The notes under the pieces are model-generated. The model was not told the origin of the DNA. It made no database searches and saw only the letters and a program-made list of their open reading frames with translations. DNA of 64,000 nucleotides from Pontibacter ruber (GTDB taxonomy: Bacteria; Bacteroidota; Bacteroidia; Cytophagales; Hymenobacteraceae): NCBI RefSeq assembly GCF_023630205.1, contig NZ_JALPRR010000004.1, positions 372,001 through 436,000 on the forward strand. The letters run 5' to 3'. The position numbers and the translations under genes are program-made. Shown here in pieces: positions 61,794 through 64,000 of this stretch; the first letter of the stretch is position 1, and each line of letters opens with the position of its first letter.

Positions 61794-62345
61794 ATGAAAA
61801 TGATAAATATGATCGTAATCGCGTTGCTGCTGAGCCTGTTAGCATGCGGCAATACAGGAGAAACCGGAGCAGAGGCAACCTATACTACTGCCGAGACCGG
61901 AGAAACACCCTTATCTGAACCCCAAACTGCAGCACTGAACAGTGTGACCATGCCGGACACGGTGGTAAAGACGGAAGCCGAGTGGAAAAAAGTGCTGACA
62001 CCGGAGCAATATTATGTGCTGCGCAAGAAAGGCACAGAGCGCGCTTTCTCGGGCAAGTACAACGACTTCAAAAGCAAAGGCATTTATACTTGTGCTGCCT
62101 GCGGCAACGAGCTCTTCTCTTCGGAAACCAAATTCGATTCCGGTACCGGCTGGCCCAGTTTTTACAAACCCCTTTCGAACAAACTTGTAAAAGAAGTGCC
62201 CGACAGAAGTATGGGTGAAGTCAGGACAGAAGTAGTATGTGGCCGTTGCGGCGGTCACCTGGGCCATGTATTTGATGATGGCCCCAAACCCACCGGCTTG
62301 CGCTACTGCCTTAATTCCGTTGCCTTAGGGTTTCAGAAGCAGTAA
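61794..62345 (+). CDS. msrB: Peptide-methionine (R)-S-oxide reductase lipoprotein
   Basis: 183 residues. Reduces the R epimer of methionine sulfoxide in proteins. Lipobox LLAC (C18) puts it in the envelope, with a linker to about 62. The MsrB domain has both zinc CxxC pairs ([22 protein letters not shown]) and the catalytic Cys in [23 protein letters not shown] is also diagnostic. It is a periplasmic-side repair enzyme, in contrast to cytoplasmic MsrB. Confidence 0.94.
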   Translation: MKMINMIVIALLLSLLACGNTGETGAEATYTTAETGETPLSEPQTAALNSVTMPDTVVKTEAEWKKVLTPEQYYVLRKKGTERAFSGKYNDFKSKGIYTCAACGNELFSSETKFDSGTGWPSFYKPLSNKLVKEVPDRSMGEVRTEVVCGRCGGHLGHVFDDGPKPTGLRYCLNSVALGFQKQ

Positions 62346-62481
62346 GGGGAAGTAGTTGTATAGTTGTAGTTTATACTTTGTGCCGGCAAGCCTTCGCTCC
62401 GTAGTTGCCTTTCATCCTCAGTTTTACAACAGCTACTGTTTCATTTTATACTTTTGATTGCGCTCAGGGCCGCGGGGCCTC

Positions 62482-62579
62482 GTCCTTGGGCATCGCGCTG
62501 TCTATTGAAGCTGCCATCGGCTGCGCCTGCAGGCTGCCCTGCGGGCACCGCAACAATAGAAGGCGCTCAACCCAAGGAC
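62482..62579. repeat. 26-bp imperfect inverted repeat
   Basis: Left arm 62482-62507 and right arm 62554-62579 match at 20 of 26 positions when inverted, with GTCCTTGGG, GCGC and TCTATTG identical. The 46-base centre has its own GCAGG/CCTGC hairpin, so a long cruciform or transcript hairpin is possible. Confidence 0.65.
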
Positions 62580-62629
62580 TGGAAACGATACTGCTTAGCT
62601 GGCTGCTATGGAACAGAATCCAATTGTAG

Positions 62630-62649
62630 GGACAGGTCGTGACCTGTCC
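62630..62649. repeat. 9-2-9 palindrome
   Basis: GGACAGGTC, GT, GACCTGTCC: perfect arms, no T-run after it, so it is not an obvious terminator. Confidence 0.7.
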
Positions 62650-63105
62650 GTGCGATACCTGCAGCTATGAAACCTATACTAAATGTATAGTAATGGCAAA
62701 AATTCCCCTCTTGAGAGGGGTAGGGGTGTGTTTATACTTCAGCCATGAAGCTTATACTTTGAAGTATAGCAAAGGCTAAAACTCCCCGCCTTAGACAAGG
62801 AGGGGCAGGGGATGATTGGACAACAGCAACTATGAAATTTATACTTGCAAAGAGGCAAAGGCAGAATTCCCCTCTCGGAAGGGGCGGGGGTGGGTTCATA
62901 CTTTACCGGTTGCAGATCTCTCACAGCTGCGCTGGTCCCTTTCGGCTCTCGCCTCAGGCATGTCGAGATGACAGAATACATGGTGGCACACTCATTCATA
63001 ATTATCCTCAGGGGCGAAACAAACTACGACTCAACCCACACCTCCTAGAACTCCTAAACTCTTGCTACCGTATCTTCTAACCTACACAAAAGGTAAAGAG
63101 ACATC

Positions 63106-63375
63106 ATGCAAGAACTACATTCAGAAGCAGAAAATATAGAGAACCTGGCACAGGTAATTATGGATGCCTTCCGGGAAATGGACATACAAGCCGGCAACGT
63201 ACTGAGCTACCAGGAACTGTACCCATACCTGCAGGAGCGTTATCCAAAGTATAAAGATGTACAGAAGGAGGCCGAGCAGCACCTGACCAAGTTAAGCTAT
63301 GTAAACCCGGCGCCAGATGGGCTGATGCTGACGCAGGTAGGTCACAAAAGCCTGACCGAAGAAGAGCAGGAGTAG
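63106..63375 (+). CDS. Small hypothetical protein
   Basis: 89 residues, helical with a short beta end: ENIENLAQVIMDAFREMDIQ near 10-29, SYQELYPYLQERYPKYKDVQK near 34-54, LSYVNPAPDGLMLTQVGHKSL near 63-83. It looks like a winged-helix-sized fold but no family is recognised. No signal peptide, so cytoplasmic. The normal codon use supports a real gene. Confidence 0.6.
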   Translation: MQELHSEAENIENLAQVIMDAFREMDIQAGNVLSYQELYPYLQERYPKYKDVQKEAEQHLTKLSYVNPAPDGLMLTQVGHKSLTEEEQE

Positions 63376-63456
63376 CATCTTAAACCTGCTTTATACTTTT
63401 CTTTTCGTATACTACAGTACAGGCGCTGTTTTGCAGAACCTGATTGTATTATTAAA

Positions 63457-63462
63457 AGGAGG
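63457..63462 (+). promoter_or_regulatory. Shine-Dalgarno sequence AGGAGG
   Basis: A full AGGAGG four bases before ATG 63467. Such sites are rare in this phylum and it decides the start of the lipoprotein gene against an in-frame TTG at 63431. Confidence 0.7.
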
Positions 63463-63466
63463 AACG

Positions 63467-63799
63467 ATGAGAAAGTATATAGGAGGGCTGGCAAGTATGG
63501 CGCTTTTGAGCCTGTTGGCTTGCACATCCCTGTCCGAAGGGGGGAGAGGAAGCCTCGAGCCTGACCCGGCGCATAACAGGCGGGTGCAGTATTCTGATAA
63601 CCGTGATGCGGAGCTACGCAGGCAAATGAACCAGCAGGCCAGTGAGATCAACCGGAAAAAAAATGTTGAAGAGGGGCAGAATGCTCCGGCTACGACACCA
63701 CCTACGCTGCGCCCGAGGCAGGTGCCCAATGCTCCGGTAGACTCTACAAGGCACAATGTGCAGCGCCCCTTGCGTATCCGGCGATCAGGAAATCAGTAG
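63467..63799 (+). CDS. Small lipoprotein of unknown function
   Basis: 110 residues from ATG 63467. Lipobox LLAC (LLSLLAC, Cys near 18), then a Gly/Arg/Asn/Gln-rich disordered chain (PAHNRRVQYSDNRDAELRRQ near 32-51; RPRQVPNAPVDS near 85-96) with a basic end. No domain recognised. It may bind a polyanion or be a spacer protein. Followed by a terminator. Confidence 0.65.
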   Translation: MRKYIGGLASMALLSLLACTSLSEGGRGSLEPDPAHNRRVQYSDNRDAELRRQMNQQASEINRKKNVEEGQNAPATTPPTLRPRQVPNAPVDSTRHNVQRPLRIRRSGNQ

Positions 63800-63816
63800 A
63801 AAGGATATCAAACTAA

Positions 63817-63862
63817 AAGCGCACTTTCAAAGGTATAGCCCCGGAAAGTGCGCTTATTTTTT
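63817..63862. terminator. Bidirectional terminator
   Basis: 12-bp stem AAGCGCACTTTC / GAAAGTGCGCTT with a 15-base loop and long T-run, between the convergent lipoprotein gene and a partial minus-strand gene. Confidence 0.85.
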
Positions 63863-63890
63863 TGTAGTAAGAGAATAGGTCTCGTGTTTT

Positions 63891-64000
63891 TTACTTTTCG
63901 TCCTCCTCGTTTACATCCAGCGGCTCTTCGTCCGGATGCAGTTCGTCTGGTTCCAGGTCCACGTATACTTCGTGGTCGGGTGGCGTGGTGTCAGATTCAT
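63891..64000 (-). CDS. Partial gene, acidic C-terminus, runs off the window
   Basis: The last 35 codons of a minus-strand gene end with TAA at 63891-63893. The tail is strongly acidic (DLEPDELHPDEEPLDVNEED). The start lies beyond 64000, so the family cannot be told. It is too short to be called from open frame alone; support comes from good codon use and the terminator right after it. Confidence 0.5.
   Translation of the reverse strand, partial: ESDTTPPDHEVYVDLEPDELHPDEEPLDVNEEDEK

Larger units (their letters stand above)
62346..63105. repeat. Gene-free, repeat-rich region
   Basis: 760 bases with no credible gene. It holds a long imperfect palindrome (62482-62579), a 9-2-9 palindrome (62630-62649) and three copies of the GGAGGGG-type element (62701-62733, 62781-62820, 62863-62898). 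TATACTT words occur within about 25 bases of each copy. The short open frames across it cut through these repeats and are not genes. Confidence 0.7.

Noticed and set aside
62405-62642. Short overlapping open frames in the gene-free region
   Set aside because: They run straight through the long palindrome and would encode mirror-repeat peptides; no start context or domain.
1-64000. tRNA, rRNA or transposase genes
   Set aside because: No GGTTCGAnTCC-type arm with matching acceptor stem, no rRNA core and no DDE/Y1/Y2 transposase protein were found on either strand by reading.

Overview
The window is chromosomal DNA of a Bacteroidota bacterium, most likely Cytophagales/Hymenobacteraceae and plausibly a Pontibacter relative. 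Evidence: Bacteroidota-type -7 promoter boxes (TAnnTTTG) sit in front of many genes while Shine-Dalgarno sequences are almost absent. Lineage-typical genes are present: the type IX secretion factor PorT next to menaquinone methyltransferase, an OmpA/TPR/propeller protein of PorE-like layout, a DUF5606 protein, and many lipoproteins and outer-membrane barrels. There is no rRNA, tRNA, CRISPR array, transposase or integrase that I can recognise. The genus is an inference from style, not a match.

Layout. 0.1-10 kb: rnhB, a histidine kinase/response regulator pair, gcvT, a ComB-family phosphatase, a MazG-like hydrolase, dtd, an ATP-grasp protein and a universal stress protein. 10-15 kb: a 903-residue membrane-anchored propeller protein, corA and a YigZ/IMPACT protein, with an intergenic region full of palindromes. 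15-19 kb: a small surface-sugar group (FdtA-like isomerase, DegT aminotransferase, GT2 glycosyltransferase) split by two unrelated genes. 19-25 kb: acyl-ACP desaturase, a VWA protein and its MoxR-like ATPase, and a ZIP-like membrane protein. 25-31 kb: two tandem paralogous lipoproteins, then a 5-oxoprolinase operon (pxpB-pxpC-pxpA) ending in an NRAMP-like transporter. 31-37 kb: cyclophilin, fasciclin lipoprotein, SDR, and the kdtA-rsgA-glycosyltransferase operon. 37.3-38.5 kb: a low-GC stretch with two small genes that look like integron-type cassettes. 38.5-48 kb: ChaA-like antiporter, peroxiredoxin with PerR, enoyl-CoA hydratase, aspartokinase, fructose-1,6-bisphosphatase, engB. 48-52.8 kb: PorE-like protein, ubiE/menG, porT, SDR. 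52.9-64 kb: two tandem kinase-like lipoproteins, polysaccharide deacetylase, protoglobin, OmpA protein, typA, msrB, a repeat-rich gap, and small proteins.

How parts work together. PerR and the adjacent peroxiredoxin form a peroxide-response unit with a clear 7-1-7 operator in front of perR. PxpABC would hydrolyse 5-oxoproline to glutamate, and the co-transcribed transporter, which lacks the NRAMP metal motifs, may move a related substrate. The MoxR and VWA proteins probably act as a chaperone pair. kdtA, the FdtA/DegT/GT2 group and the GT8-like gene point to lipopolysaccharide and surface glycan assembly; PorT and the PorE-like protein point to type IX secretion.

The strongest unexplained signals are not genes. 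The word AAGTATA/TATACTT is scattered in both orientations inside and between genes, and a facing pair forms the base of one terminator hairpin, which is how DNA-uptake words behave in other bacteria. Families of palindromic and heptanucleotide repeats fill the longer intergenic gaps. An attC-like hairpin lies between two small low-GC genes.
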